A DNA stretch of 64,000 nt from Atherix ibis (lineage: Eukaryota > Arthropoda > Insecta > Diptera > Athericidae): NCBI GenBank assembly GCA_958298945.1, contig OY282608.1, positions 81,454,806 through 81,518,805 on the forward strand, written 5' to 3'. Of the stretch, positions 25,341 to 40,432 are shown in pieces; the stretch's first letter is position 1, and each line of letters opens with the position of its first letter. The position numbers were made by a program, and so were the translations under genes. The notes below the pieces were generated by a model. That model did no database searches. It worked only from the letters and a program-made list of their open reading frames with translations, and was not told the origin of the DNA.

Positions 25341-28300
25341 CAACCCAACAAACCAACAACCCAACAAACCAACAAACCAATAAACCAACAAACCAACAAG
25401 CCAACAAGCCAAGAAACCAACAAACAAACAAACCAAAAAACCAACAAACCAACAAACCAACAAACCAACAAACCAACAAACCAACAAACCAACAAACCAA
25501 CAAACCAACAAACCAACAAACCAACAAGCCAACAAACCAACAAACCAACAAGCCAACAAACCAATTAACCAAGAAACCAACAAACCAAAAAACCAACAAA
25601 ACAACAAGCCAACAAACCAACAAACCAACAAACCAACAAACCAACAAACGAACAAACGAACAAACCAACAAACGAACAAACCAACAAGCCACAAACCAAC
25701 AAACCAACAAACCAACAAACCAACAAACCAACAAACCAACAAACCAACAAACCAACAAACCAACAAACCAACAAACCAACAATCCAACAAACGAACAAAC
25801 CAACAAACAAACAAACCAACAAACGAACAAACCAACATGCCAACAAACCAACAAACCAACAAACCAACAAACCAACAAACCAACAAACCAACAAACCAAC
25901 AAACCAACAAACCAACAAAACAACAAGCCAACAACCCAACAAACCAACAAACCAATAAACCAACAAACCAACAAGCCAACAAGCCAAGAAACCAACAAAC
26001 AAACAAACCAACAAACCAACAAACCAACAAACCAACAAACCAACAACCAACAAACAAATAAACCAACAAACGAACAAACCAACAAACCAACAAACCTCCA
26101 AAGCAACAAACCAACAAACCAACAAACCAACAAACCAACAAACTAACAAGCCAACAAACCAACAAACAAACCAGCCAACAAGCCAACAAACCAAGAAGGC
26201 AACAAACGAACAAATCAACGAGACAACAAACCAACAAGTTAACAAACGAACAAACCAACAAACCAACAAACCGAGTAACCAAGAAACCAACAAACCAGCA
26301 AACCAAGGAACCAACAAACCAACAAACCAACAAACCAACAAGCCAACAAGCCAATAAACCAACACGCCAACGAACGAACAAACCAACAAACCAACAAACC
26401 AACAAACAAATAAACCAACAAACGAACAAACCAACAAACCAACAAACCATCAAAGCAACAAACCAACAAACCAACAAACCAACAAACCAACAAACCAACA
26501 AGCCAACAAGATAACAAACGAACAAACCAACAACCCAACAAACCAACAAGCGAACAAACCAACAAACCAACAAACCAACAAACCAACAAGCCAACAAGCC
26601 AACAAACCAACAACCCAACGAGCCAACAAACCAACAAACCAACAAACGAACAAAACAACAAACCAACAACCCAACAAACCAACAAACCAACACACCAACA
26701 AACCAACAAACCAACAAACCAACAAACCAACAAACCAACAAACCAACAAACCAATAAACCAACAAACCAACAAGCCAACAAGCCAAGAAACCAACAAACA
26801 AACAAACCAAAAAACCAACAAACCAACAAACCAACAAACCAACAAACCAACAAACCAACAAACCAACAAACCAACAAACCAACAAACCAACAAACCAACA
26901 AACCAACAAACCAACAAACCAACAAGCCAACAAACCAACAAACCAACAAGCCAACAAACCAATTAACCAAGAAACCAACAAACCAAAAAACCAACAAAAC
27001 AACAAGCCAACAAACCAACAAACCAACAAACCAACAAACCAACAAACGAACAAACGAACAAACCAACAAACGAACAAACCAACAAGCCACAAACCGACAA
27101 ACCAACAGACCAACAAACCAACAAACCAACAAACCAACAAACCAACAAACTAACAAACCAACAAACCAAGAAACCAAGAAACCAACAAACCAACAAACCA
27201 ACAAACCAACAAACCAACAATCCAACAAACGAACAAACCAGCAAACAAACAAACCAACAAACAAACAAACCAACAAACGAACAAACCAACATGCCAACAA
27301 ACCAACAAACCAACAAACCAACAAACCAACAAACCAACAAACCAACAAACCAACAAAACAACAAGCCAACAACCCAACAAACCAACAAACCAATAAACCA
27401 ACAAACCAACAAGCCAACAAGCCAAGAAACCAACAAACAAACAAACCAACAAACCAACAAACCAACAAACCAGCAAACCAACAAACCAACAAACCAACAA
27501 ACCAACAAACCAACAAACAAATAAAACAACAAACGAACAAACCAACAAACCATGAAACCATCAAAGCAACAAACCAACAAACCAACAAACCAACAAACTT
27601 ACAAGCCAACAAACCAACAAACAAACCAGCCAACAAGCCAACAAACCAAGAAGCCAACAAACGAACAAATCAACGAGACAACAAACCAACAAGTTAACAA
27701 ACGAACAAACCAACAAACCAACAAACCGAGTAACCAAGAAACCAACAAACCAGCAAACCAAGAAACCAACAAACCAACAAACCAACAAACCAACAAACCA
27801 ACAAGCCAACAAGCCAATAAACCAACACGCCAACGAACGAACAAACCAACAAACCAACAAACCAACAAACAAATAAACCAACAAACGAACAAACCAACAA
27901 ACCAACAAACCATCAAAGCAACAAACCAACAAACCAACAAACCAACAAACCAACAAACCAACAAGCCAACAAGATAACAAACGAACAAACCAACAACCCA
28001 ACAAACCAACAAGCGAACAAACCAACAAACCAACAAACCAACAAGCCAACAAGCCAACGAACCAACAACCCAACAAGCCAACAAACCAACAAACCAACAA
28101 ACGAACAAAACAACAAACCAACAAACCAACACACCAACAAACCAACAAACCAACAAACCAACAAACCAACAAGCCAACAAACGAACAAACCAACAAACCA
28201 AGTAACCAACAAACCAACAAACCAACAAACCAACAAACCAACAAACCAACAAGCCAACAAACCAACAAACGAACAAACCAACATGCCAACAAACCAACAA

Positions 28301-30118
28301 ACCAACAAACCAACAAACCAACAAACCAACAAACCAACAAACCAACAAACCAACAAACCAACAAACCAACAAACCAACAATCCAACAAACGAACAAACCA
28401 ACAAACAAACAAACCAACAAACGAACAAACCAACATGCCAACAAACCAACAAACCAACAAACCAACAAACCAACAAACCAACAAACCAACAAACCAACAA
28501 ACCAACAAACCAACAAACCAACAAACCAACAACCCAACAAACCAACAAACCAATAAACCAACAAACCAACAAGCCAACAAGCCAAGAAACCAACAAACAA
28601 ACAAACCAAAAAACCAACAAACCAACAAACCAACAAACCAACAAACCAACAAACCAACAAACCAACAAACCAACAAACCAACAAACCAACAAACCAACAA
28701 ACTAACAAACCAACAAACCAACAAGCCAACAAACCAACAAACCAACAAGCTAACAAACCAATTAACCAAGAAACCAACAAACCAAAAAACCAACAAAACA
28801 ACAAGCCAACAAACCAACAAACCAACAAACCAACAAACCAACAAACGAACAAACGAACAAACCAACAAACGAACAAACCAACAAGCCACAAACCGACAAA
28901 CCAACAGACCAACAAACCAACAAACCAACAAACCAACAAACCAACAAACCAACAAACCAACAAACCAACAAACCAACAAACCAACAAACCAACAAACCAA
29001 CAAACCAACAAACCAACAATCCAACAAACGAACAAACCAACAAACAAACAAACCAACAAACGAACAAACCAACATGCCAACAAACCAACAAACCAACAAA
29101 CCAACAAACCAACAAACCAACAAACCAACAAACCAACAAACCAACAAAACAACAAGTCAACAACCCAACAAACCAACAAACCAATAAACCAACAAACCAA
29201 CAAGCGAACAAGCCAAGAAACCAACAAACAAACAAACCAACAAACCAACAAACCAACAAACCAACAAACCAACAAACCAACAAACAAATAAACCAACAAA
29301 CGAACAAACCAACAAACCAACAAACCATCAAAGCAACAAACCAACAAACCAACAAACCAACAAACTTACAAGCCAACAAACCAACAAACAAACCAGCCAA
29401 CAAGCCAACAAACCAAGAAGCCAACAAACGAACAAATCAACGAGACAACAAATCAACAAGTTAACAAACGAACAAACCAACAAACCAACAAACCGAGTAA
29501 CCAAGAAACCAACAAACCAGCAAACCAAGAAACCAACAAACCAACAAACCAACAAACCAACAAGCCAACAAGCCAATAAACCAACACGCCAACGAACGAA
29601 CAAACCAACAAACCAACAAACCAACAAACAAATAAACCAACAAACGAACAAACCAACAAACCAACAAACCATCAAAGCAACAAACCAACAAACCAACAAA
29701 CCAACAAACCAACAAACCAACAAGCCAACAAGATAACAAACGAACAAACCAACAACCCAACAAACCAACAAGCGAACAAACCAACAAGCCAACAAACCAA
29801 CAACCCAACAAGCCAACAAACCAACAAACCAACAAACGAACAAAACAACAAACCAACAACCCAACAAACCAACAAACCAACACACCAACAAACCAACAAA
29901 CCAACAAACCAACAAACCAACAAGCCAACAAACGAACAAACCAACAAACCAACAAACCAAGTAACCAACAAACCAACAAACCAACAAACCAACAAACCAA
30001 CAATTCAACAAACCAACAAGCCAACAAACCAACAAACCAACAAACCAACAAACCAACAAACCAACAAACCAACAAACCAACAAACCAACAAACCAACAAT
30101 TTAACAAACCAACAAACT
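24943..30118 (+). repeat. HOR copy 10, three fused HORs (5,176 bp)
   Basis: D blocks lie at 25081, 25688 (degenerate, without CCGAC or AGACC), 27086 and 28885. S blocks lie near 26150-26240, 27598-27695 and 29362-29460; the last two share AAACTTAC, about 1,766 bp apart, marking a local duplication. N passes into C near 26690-26760 and V into a T-like ATGCC near 28200-28285, both skipping J. One heptamer (AACCAAC, about 26044) brings the length to 0 mod 8, as predicted. AATTCAAC (30002) and AATTTAAC (30097) are unique. Confidence 0.86.
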
Positions 30119-32033
30119 ATGTTAACAAGCCAACAAGCCAAAAAACCAACAAGCCAACAAACGAACAAACCAACAAGTCAACAAACCAACAAGCCAACAA
30201 ACGAACAAACCAACAAACAAACAAGCCAACGAACCAACAAACGAACAAACGAACAAGCCACAAACCGACAAACCAACAGACCAACAAACCAACAAACCAA
30301 CAAACCAACAAACCAACAAACCAACAAACCAACAAACCAACAAACCAACAAACCAACAAACCAACAAACCAACAAACCAACAAACCAACAAACCAACAAA
30401 CCAACAAGCCAACAAACCAAGAAACCAACAAACAAACAAACCAAAAAACCAACAAACCAACAAACCTACAAACCAACAAACCAACAAACCAACAAACCAA
30501 CAAACCAACAAACCAACAAACCAACAAGCCAACAAACCAACAAACCAACAAGCCAACAAACCAATTAACCAAGAAACCAACAAACCAAAAAACCAACAAA
30601 ACAACAAGCCAACAAACCAACAAACCAACAAACCAACAAACCAACAAACGAACAAACGAACAAACCAACAAACGAACAAACCAACAAGCCACAAACCGAC
30701 AAACCAACAGACCAACAAACCAACAAACCAACAAACCAACAAACCAACAAACCAACAAACCAACAAACCAACAAACCAACAAACCAACAAACCAACAAAC
30801 CAACAAACCAACAAACCAACAAACCAACAAACCAACAAACCAACAAACCAACAAACCAACAAACCACCAAACCATCAAACCAACAAACCAACAAACCAAC
30901 AATCCAACAAACGAACAAACCAACAAACAAACAAACCAACAAACGAACAAACCAACATGCCAACAAACCAACAAACCAACAAACCAACAAACCAACAAAC
31001 CAACAAACCAACAAACCAACAAACCAACAAACCAACAAAACAACAAGCCAACAACCCAACAAACCAACAAACCAATAAACCAACAAACCAACAAGCCAAC
31101 AAGCCAAGAAACCAACAAACAAACAAACCAACAAACCAACAAACCAACAAACCAACAAACCAACAAACCAACAAACCAACAAACCAACAAACAAATAAAC
31201 CAACAAACGAACAAACCAACAAACCAACAAACCATCAAAGCAACAAACCAACAAACCAACAAACCAACAAACTAACAAGCCAACAAACCAACAAACAAAC
31301 CAGCCAACAAGCCAACAAACCAAGAAGCCAACAAACGAACAAATCAACGAGACAACAAACCAACAAGTTAACAAACGAACAAACCAACAAACCAACAAAC
31401 CGAGTAACCAAGAAACCAACAAACCAGCAAACCAAGAAACCAACAAACCAACAAACCAACAAACCAACAAGCCAACAAGCCAATAAACCAACACGCCAAC
31501 GAACGAACAAACCAACAAACCAACAAAAAAATAAACCAACAAACGAACAAACCAACAAACCAACAAACCATCAAAGCAACAAACCAACAAACCAACAAAC
31601 CAACAAACCAACAAACCAACAAGCCAACAAGATAACAAACGAACAAACCAACAACCCAACAAACCAACAAGCGAACAAACCAGCAAACCAACAAACCAAC
31701 AAGCCAATAAGCCAACAAACCAACAACCCAACAAGCCAACAAACCAACAAACCAACAAACGAACAAAACAACAAACCAACAACCCAACAAACCAACAAAC
31801 CAACACACCAACAAACCAACAAACCAACAAACCAACAAGCCAACAAACGAACAAACCAACAAACCAACAAACCAAGTACCCAACAAACCAACAAACCAAC
31901 AAACCAACAAACCAACAAACCAACAAACCAACAAACCAACAAGCCAACAAACCAACAAACCAACAAACCAACAAACCAACAAACCAACAAACCAACAAAC
32001 CTACAAACCAACAAGTCAACAAACCAACAAACT
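30119..32033 (+). repeat. HOR copy 11, near canonical without the first T (1,915 bp)
   Basis: J, D (30257, preceded by ACGAAC), short C, L, D (30688), T, C, H, S, R, B, G, N and V. Private changes: CCACCAAACCATC near 30866, AAAAAAATAAACC at about 31527 and AAGTACCC in V (31874). Confidence 0.9.
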
Positions 32034-34292
32034 ATGTTAACAAGCCAACAAGCCAAAAAACCAACAAGCCAACAAACGAACAAACCAACAAGTCAACAAA
32101 CCAACAAGCCAACAAACGAACAAACCAACAAACAAACAAGCCAACGAACCAACAAACGAACATACCAACAAGCCACAAACCGACAAACCAACAGACCAGC
32201 AAACCAACAAACCAACAAACCAACAAACCAACAAACCAACAAACCAACAAACCAACAAACCAACAAACCAACAAACCAACAAACCAACAAACCAACAAAC
32301 CAACAAACCAACAAACCAACAATCCAACAAACGAACAAACCAACAAACAAACAAACCAACAAACGAACAAACCAACATGCCAACAAACCAACAAACCAAC
32401 AAACCAACAAACCAACAAACCAACAAACCAACAAACCAACAAACCAACAAACCAACAAACCAACAAACCAACAACCCAACAAACCAACAAACCAATAAAC
32501 CAACAAACCAACAAGCCAACAAGCCAAGAAACCAACAAACAAACAAACCAAAAAACCAACAAACCAACAAACCAACAAACCAACAAACCAACAAACCAAC
32601 AAACCAACAAACCAACAAACCAACAAACCAACAAACCAACAAACCAACAAACCAACAAACCAACAAACCAACAAACCAACAAACCAACAAACCAACAAAC
32701 GAACAAACCAACAAACGAACAAACCAACAAGCCTCAAACCGACAAACCAACAGACCAACAAACCAACAAACCAACAAACCAACAAACCAACGAACCAACA
32801 AACCAACAAACCAACAAACCAACAAACCAACAAACCAACAAACCAACAAACCAACAAACCAACAAACCAACAAACCAACAAACCAACAAACCAACAATCC
32901 AACAAACGAACAAACCAACAAACAAACAAACCAACAAACGAACAAACCAACATGCCAACAAACCAACAAACCAACAAACCAACAAACCAACAAACCAACA
33001 AACCAACAAACCAACAAAACAACAAACCAACAAACCAACGAACCAACAAACCAACAAACCAACAAACCAACAAACCAACAAACCAACGAACCAACAAACC
33101 AACAAACCAACAAACCAACAAACCAACAAACCAACAAACCAACAAACCAACAAACCAACAAACCAACAAACCAACAAACCAACAATCCAACAAACGAACA
33201 AACCAACAAACAAACAAACCAACAAACGAACAAACCAACATGCCAACAAACCAACAAACCAACAAACCAACAAACCAACAAACCAACAAACCAACAAACC
33301 AACAAAACAACAAGCCAACAACCCAACAAACCAACAAACCAATAAACCAACAAACCAACAAGCCAACAAGCCAAGAAACCAACAAACAAACAAACCAACA
33401 AACCAACAAACCAACAAACCAACAAACCAACAAACCAACAAACCAACAAACCAACAAACGAACAAACCAACAAACAAATAAACCAACAAACCAACAAACG
33501 AACAAACCAACAAACCAACAAACCATCAAAGCAACAAACCAACAAACCAACAAACCAACAAACCAACAAACTAACAAGCCAACAAACCAACAAACAAACC
33601 AGCCAACAAGCCAACAAACCAAGAAGCCAACAAACGAACAAATCAACGAGACAACAAACCAACAAGTTAACAAACGAACAAACCAACAAACCGAGTAACC
33701 AAGAAACCAACAAACCAGCAAACCAAGAAACCAACAAACCAACAAACCAACAAACCAACAAGCCAACAAGCCAATAAACCAACACGCCAACGAACGAACA
33801 AACCAACAAACCAACAAACCAACAAACAAATAAACCAACAAACGAACAAACCAACAAACCAACAAACCATCAAAGCAACAAACCAACAAACCAACAAACC
33901 AACAAACCAACAAACCAACAAGCCAACAAGATAACAAACGAACAAACCAACAACCCAACAAACCAACAAGCGAACAAACCAACAAACCAACAAACCAACA
34001 AGCCAACAAGCCAACAAACCAACAACCCAACAAGCCAACAAACCAACAAACCAACAAACGAACAAAACAACAAACCAACAACCCAACAAACCAACAAACC
34101 AACACACCAACAAACCAACAAACCAACAAACCAACAAACCAACAAGCCAACAAACGAACAAACCAACAAACCAACAAACCAACAAACCAACAAACCAACA
34201 AACCAACCAGCCAACAAACCAACAAACCAACAAACCAACAAACCAACAAACCAACAAACCAACAAACCAACAAGTCAACAAACCAACAAACT
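32034..34292 (+). repeat. HOR copy 12 (2,259 bp), T repeated, L and V missing
   Basis: J, D (32172), T, C, a long pure run, then a variant D reading AAGCCTC (about 32731) and two T blocks (32895-32952 and 33183-33241) separated by GAACCAAC units (33038 and 33088); then C, H, S, R, B, G and N. CAACCAGCC at about 34205 stands where V is expected. Confidence 0.87.
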
Positions 34293-36414
34293 ATGTTAAC
34301 AAGCCAACAAGCCAAAAAACCAACAAGCCAACAAACGAACAAACCAACAAGTCAACAAACCAACAAGCCAACAAACGAACAAACCAAGAAACAAACAAGC
34401 CAACGAACCAACAAACGAACAAACCAACAAGCCACAAACCGACAAACCAACAGACCAACAAACCAACAAACCAACAAACCAACAAACCAACAAACCAACA
34501 AACCAACAAACCAACAAACCAACAAACCAACAAACCAACAAACCATCAAACCAACAAACCAACAATCCAACAAACGAACAAACCAACAAACAAACAAACC
34601 AACAAACGAACAAACCAACATGCCAATAAACCAACAAACCAACAAACCAACAAACCAACAAACCAACAAACCAACAAACCAACAAACCAACAAACCAACA
34701 AACCAACAAACCAACAACCCAACAAACCAACAAACCAATAAACCAACAAACCAACAAGCCAACAAACAAACAAACCAAAAAACCAACAAACCAACAAACC
34801 AAGAAACCAACAAACCAACAAACCAACAAACCAACAAACCAACAAACCAACAAACCAACAAACCAACAAACCAACAAACCAACAAACCAACAAACCAACA
34901 AACCAACAAGCCAACAAACCAACAAACCAACAAGCCAACAAACCAATTAACCAAGAAACCAACAAACCAAAAAACTAACAAAACAACAAGCCAACAAACC
35001 AACAAACCAACAAACCAACAAACCAACAAACGAACAAACGAACAAACCAACAAACGAACAAACCAACAAGCCACAAACCGACAAACCAACAGACCAACAA
35101 ACCAACAAACCAACAAACCAACAAACCAACAAACCAACAAACCAACAAACCAACAAACCAACAAACCAACAAACCAACAAACCAACAAACCAACAAACCA
35201 ACAAACCAACAAACCAACAAACCAACAATCCAACAAACGAACAAACCAACAAACAAACAAACCAACAAACGAACAAACCAACATGCCAACAAACCAACAA
35301 ACCAACAAACCAACAAACCAACAAACCAACAAACCAACAAACCAACAAAACAACAAGCCAACAACCCAACAAACCAACAAACCAATAAACCAACAAACCA
35401 ACAAGCCAACAAGCCAAGAAACCAACAAACAAACAAACCAACAAACCAACAAACCAACAAACCAACAAACCAACAAACCAACAAACCAACAAACCAACAA
35501 ACCAACAAACCAACAAACCAACAAACCAACAAACCAACAAACAAATAAACCAACAAACGAACAAACCAACAAACCAACAAACCATCAAACCATCAAAGCA
35601 ACAAACCAACAAACCAACAAACCAACAAACTAACAAGCCAACAAACCAACAAACAAACCAGCCAACAAGCCAACAAACCAAGAAGCCAACAAACGAACAA
35701 ATCAACGAGACAACAAACCAACAAGTTAACAAACGAACAAACCAACAAACCAACAAACCGAGTAACCAAGAAACCAACAAACCAGCAAACCAAGAAACCA
35801 ACAAACCAACAAACCAACAAAAAATAAGCCAACAAGCCAATAAACCAACACGCCAACGAACGAACAAACCGACAAACCAACAAAGCAACAAACAAATAAA
35901 CCAACAAACGAACAAACCAACAAACCAACAAACCATCAAAGCAACAAACCAACAAACCAACAAACCAACAAACCAACAAACCAACAAACCAACAAGCCAA
36001 CAAGATAACAAACGAACAAACCAACAACCCAACAAACCAACAAGCGAACAAACCAACAAACCAACAAACCAACAAGCCAACAAGCCAACAAACCAACAAC
36101 CCAACAAGCCAACAAACCAACAAACCAACAAACGAACAAAACAACAAACCAACAACCCAACAAACCAACAAACCAACACACCAACAAACCAACAAACCAA
36201 CAAACCAACAAACCAACAAGCCAACAAACGAACAAACCAACAAACCAACAAACCAAGTAACCAACAAACCAACAAACCAACAAACCAACAAACCAACAAA
36301 CCAACAAACCAACAAACCAACAAGCCAACAAATTAACAAACCAACAAACCAACAAACCAACAAACCAACAAACCAACAAACCAACAAACCAACAAGTCAA
36401 CAAACCAACAAATT
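34293..36414 (+). repeat. HOR copy 13, near canonical (2,122 bp)
   Basis: All blocks are present. The -1 register event at about 35820 (a heptamer AAAAAAT before AAGCC) explains the residue of 2 instead of 3. Private changes: AAGAAACAAAC (34387), tandem CATCAAACCATC in H (about 35583), AAACCGAC in B (about 35867) and AAATTAAC before J (about 36330); the last is shared with copy 14. Confidence 0.9.
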
Positions 36415-37375
36415 ATGTTAACAAGCCAACAAGCCAAAAAACCAACAAGCCAAAAAACGAACAAACCAACAAGTCAACAAACCAACAAGCCAACAAACGA
36501 ACAAACCAACAAACAAACAAGCCAACGAACCAACAAACGAACAAACCAACAAGCCACAAACCGACAAACCAACAGACCAACAAACCAACAAACCAACAAA
36601 CCAACAAACCAACAAACCAACAAACCAACAAACCAACAAACCAACAAACCAACAAACCAACAAACCAACAAACCAACAAACCAACAAACCAACAAACCAA
36701 CAATCCAACAAACGAACAAACCAACAAACAAACAAACCAACAAACGAACAAACCAACATGCCAACAAACCAACAAACCAACAAACCAACAAACCAACAAA
36801 CTAACTAACCAACAAACCAACAAACCAACAAACCAACAAACCAACAAACCAACAACCCAACAAACCAACAAACCAATAAACCAACAAACCAACAAGCCAA
36901 CAAGCCAAGAAACCAACAAACAAACAAACCAAAAAACCATCAAACCAACAAACAAACAAACCAACAAACCAACAAACCAACAAACCAACAAACCAACAAA
37001 CCAACAAACCAACAAACCAACAAACCAACAAACCAACAAGCCAACAAACCAACAAACCAACAAGCCAACAAACCAATTACCCAAGAAACCAACAAACCAA
37101 AAAACCAACAAAACAACAAGCCAACAAACCAACAAACCAACAAACGAACAAACGAACAAACCAACAAACGAACAAACCAACAAGCCACAAACCGACAAAC
37201 CAACAGACCAACAAACCAACAAACCAACAAACCAACAAACCAATAAACCAACAAACCAACAAACCAACAAACCAACAAACCAACAAACCAACAAACCAAC
37301 AAACCAACAAACCAACAAACCAACAATCCAACAAACGAACAAACCAACAAACAAACAAACCAACAAACGAACAAA
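36015..37375 (+). repeat. 1.3-kb duplication, copy A
   Basis: From mid G through N, V, AAATTAAC (36330), J, D, T, CTAACTAACC (36799), C, L with TACCC, D, to mid T. The same order with the same markers follows at 37376-38700, offset 1,331 bp over the J-to-L part. Confidence 0.85.
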
Positions 37376-37745
37376 CCAACAACCCAACAAACCAACAAGC
37401 GAACAAACCAACAAACCAACAAACCAACAAGCCAACAAGCCAACAAACCAACAACCCAACAAGCCAACAAACCAACAAACCAACAAACGAACAAAACAAC
37501 AAACCAACAACCCAACAAACCAACAAACCAACACACCAACAAACCAACAAACCAACAAACCAACAAACCAACAAGCCAACAAACGAACAAACCAACAAAC
37601 CAACAAACCAAGTAACCAACAAACCAACAAACCAACAAACCAACAAACCAACAAACCAACAAACCAACAAGCCAACAAATTAACAAACCAACAAACCAAC
37701 AAACCAACAAACCAACAAACCAACAAACCAACAAACCAACAAACT
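36415..37745 (+). repeat. HOR copy 14, T-to-G recombinant (1,331 bp)
   Basis: J here reads AATTATG rather than AACTATG. D, T, C, L (TACCC form, about 37077) and D are followed by half a T, which passes into the second half of G at about 37360-37380 through the shared AAACGAAC-AAACCAAC. H, S, R and B are skipped. Residue 3 mod 8 shows that the exchange was in register. Confidence 0.9.
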
Positions 37746-38700
37746 ATGTTAACAAGCCAACAAGCCAAAAAACCAACAAGCCAAAAAACGAACAAACCAA
37801 CAAGTCAACAAACCAACAAGCCAACAAACGAACAAACCAACAAACAAACAAGCCAACGAACCAACAAACGAACAAACCAACAAGCCACAAACCGACAAAC
37901 CAACAGACCAACAAACCAACAAACCAACAAACCAACAAACCAACAAACCAACAAACCAACAAACCAACAAACCAACAAACCAACAAACCAACAAACCAAC
38001 AAACCAACAAACCAACAAACCAACAAACCAACAATCCAACAAACGAACAAACCAACAAACAAACAAACCAACAAACGAACAAACCAACATGCCAACAAAC
38101 CAACAAACCAACAAACCAACAAACCAACAAACTAACTAACCAACAAACCAACAAACCAACAAACCAACAAACCAACAAACCAACAACCCAACAAACCAAC
38201 AAACCAATAAACCAACAAACCAACAAGCCAACAAGCCAAGAAACCAACAAACAAACAAACCAAAAAACCAACAAACCAACAAACAAACAAACCAACAAAC
38301 CAACAAACCAACAAACCAACAAACCAACAAACCAACAAACCAACAAACCAACAAACCAACAAACCAACAAGCCAACAAACCAACAAACCAACAAGCCAAC
38401 AAACCAATTACCCAAGAAACCAACAAACCAAAAAACCAACAAAACAACAAGCCAACAAACCAACAAACCAACAAACAAACAAACGAACAAACCAACAAAC
38501 GAACAAACCAACAAGCCACAAACCGACAAACCAACAGACCAACAAACCAACAAACCAACAAACCAACAAACCAATAAACCAACAAACCAACAAACCAACA
38601 AACCAACAAACCAACAAACCAACAAACCAACAAACCAACAAACCAACAAACCAACAATCCAACAAACGAACAAACCACCAAACAAACAAACCAACAAACG
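37376..38700 (+). repeat. 1.3-kb duplication, copy B
   Basis: Partner of 36015-37375, with AAATTAAC at about 37678, J followed by AAAAAACGAAC (about 37780), CTAACTAACC (about 38130) and TACCC in L (38407). Differences: AACTATG restored in J, the AAGTCAAC before J lost, and AAACAAAC where copy A has AAACGAAC after L (about 38473). Confidence 0.85.
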
Positions 38701-38949
38701 AACAAACCAAAATGCCAACAAACCAACAAACCAACAAACCAACAAACCAACAACCAATAAACCAATAAACCAACAAGCCAACAAGCCAAGAAACCAACAA
38801 ACAAACAAACCAACAAACCAACAAACCAACAAACCAACAAACCAACAAACCAACAAACCAACAAACCAACAAACCAACAAACCAACAAACCAACAAACCA
38901 ACAAACCAACAAACCAACAAACCAACAATCCAACAAACGAACAAACCAA

Positions 38950-39690
38950 CAAACAAACAAACCAACAAACGAACAAACCAACATGCCAACAAACCAACAA
39001 ACCAACAAACCAACAAACCAACAAACTAACTAACCAACAAACCAACAAACCAACAAACCAACAAACCAACAACCCAACAAACCAACAAACCAATAAACCA
39101 ACAAACCAACAAGCCAACAAGCCAAGAAACCAACAAACAAACAAACCAAAAAACCAACAAACCAACAAACAAACAAACCAACAAACCAACAAACCAACAA
39201 ACCAACAAACCAACAAACCAACAAACCAACAAACCAACAAACCAACAAGCCAACAAGCCAAGAAACCAACAAACAAACAAACCAACAAACCAACAAACCA
39301 ACAAACCAACAAACCAACAAACCAACAAACCAACAAACCAACAAACAAATAAACCAACAAACGAACAAACCAACAAACCAACAAACCATCAAAGCAACAA
39401 ACCAACAAACCAACAAACCAACAAACCAACAAACCAACAAACTAACAAGCCAACAAACCAACAAACAAACCAGCCACCAAGCCAACAAACCAAGAAGCCA
39501 ACAAACGAACAAATCAACGAGACAACAAACCAACAAGTTAACAAACGAACAAACCAACAAACCAACAAACCGAGTAACCAAGAAACCAACAAACCAGCAA
39601 ACCAAGAAACCAACAAACCAACAAACCAACAAACCAAAAAGCCAACAAGCCAATAAACCAACACGCCAACAAACGAACAAACCAACAAAC
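38950..39690 (+). repeat. 0.74-kb duplication, copy A
   Basis: T tail, CTAACTAACC, C with AAACAAAC near 39170, a second AAGCCAAG, H, S with CCACCAAGCC, R and B up to CACGCC. Partner: 39691-40432. Confidence 0.82.
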
Positions 39691-40432
39691 AAACAAACCA
39701 ACAAACGAACAAACCAACATGCCAACAAACCAACAAACCAACAAACCAACAAACCAACAAACTAACTAACCAACAAACCAACAAACCAACAAACCAACAA
39801 ACCAACAACCCAACAAACCAACAAACCAATAAACCAACAAACCAACAAGCCAACAAGCCAAGAAACCAACAAACAAACAAACCAAAAAACCAACAAACCA
39901 ACAAACAAACAAACCAACAAACCAACAAACCAACAAACCAACAAACCAACAAACCAACAAACCAACAAACCAACAAACCAACAAGCCAACAAGCCAAGAA
40001 ACCAACAAACAAACAAACCAACAAACCAACAAACCAACAAACCAACAAACCAACAAACCAACAAACCAACAAACAAATAAACCAACAAACGAACAAACCA
40101 ACAAACCAACAAACCATCAAAGCAACAAACCAACAAACCAACAAACCAACAAACCAACAAACCAACAAACTAACAAGCCAACAAACCAACAAACAAACCA
40201 GCCACCAAGCCAACAAACCAAGAAGCCAACAAACGAACAAATCAACGAGACAACAAACCAACAAGTTAACAAACGAACAAACCAACAAACCAACAAACCG
40301 AGTAACCAAGAAACCAACAAACCAGCAAACCAAGAAACCAACAAACCAACAAACCAACAAACCAAAAAGCCAACAAGCCAATAAACCAACACGCCAACGA
40401 ACGAACAAACCAACAAACCAACAAACCAACAA
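39691..40432 (+). repeat. 0.74-kb duplication, copy B
   Basis: Same order and markers as 38950-39690. Copy B continues through the CGAACGAAC part of B, whereas copy A leaves B at CACGCCAACAAACG (about 39662) to re-enter T. Confidence 0.82.

Noticed and set aside
30957..32498. + strand open frames of repeating NKPTNQQT as Asn/Gln/Thr-rich secreted, adhesin or prion-like proteins
   Set aside because: Same arithmetic origin. The peptide is interrupted wherever a unit variant creates TAA (AATAAACC, GATAAC, ACTAAC), with no sign of selection to keep it open, and no signal peptide or anchor is present.
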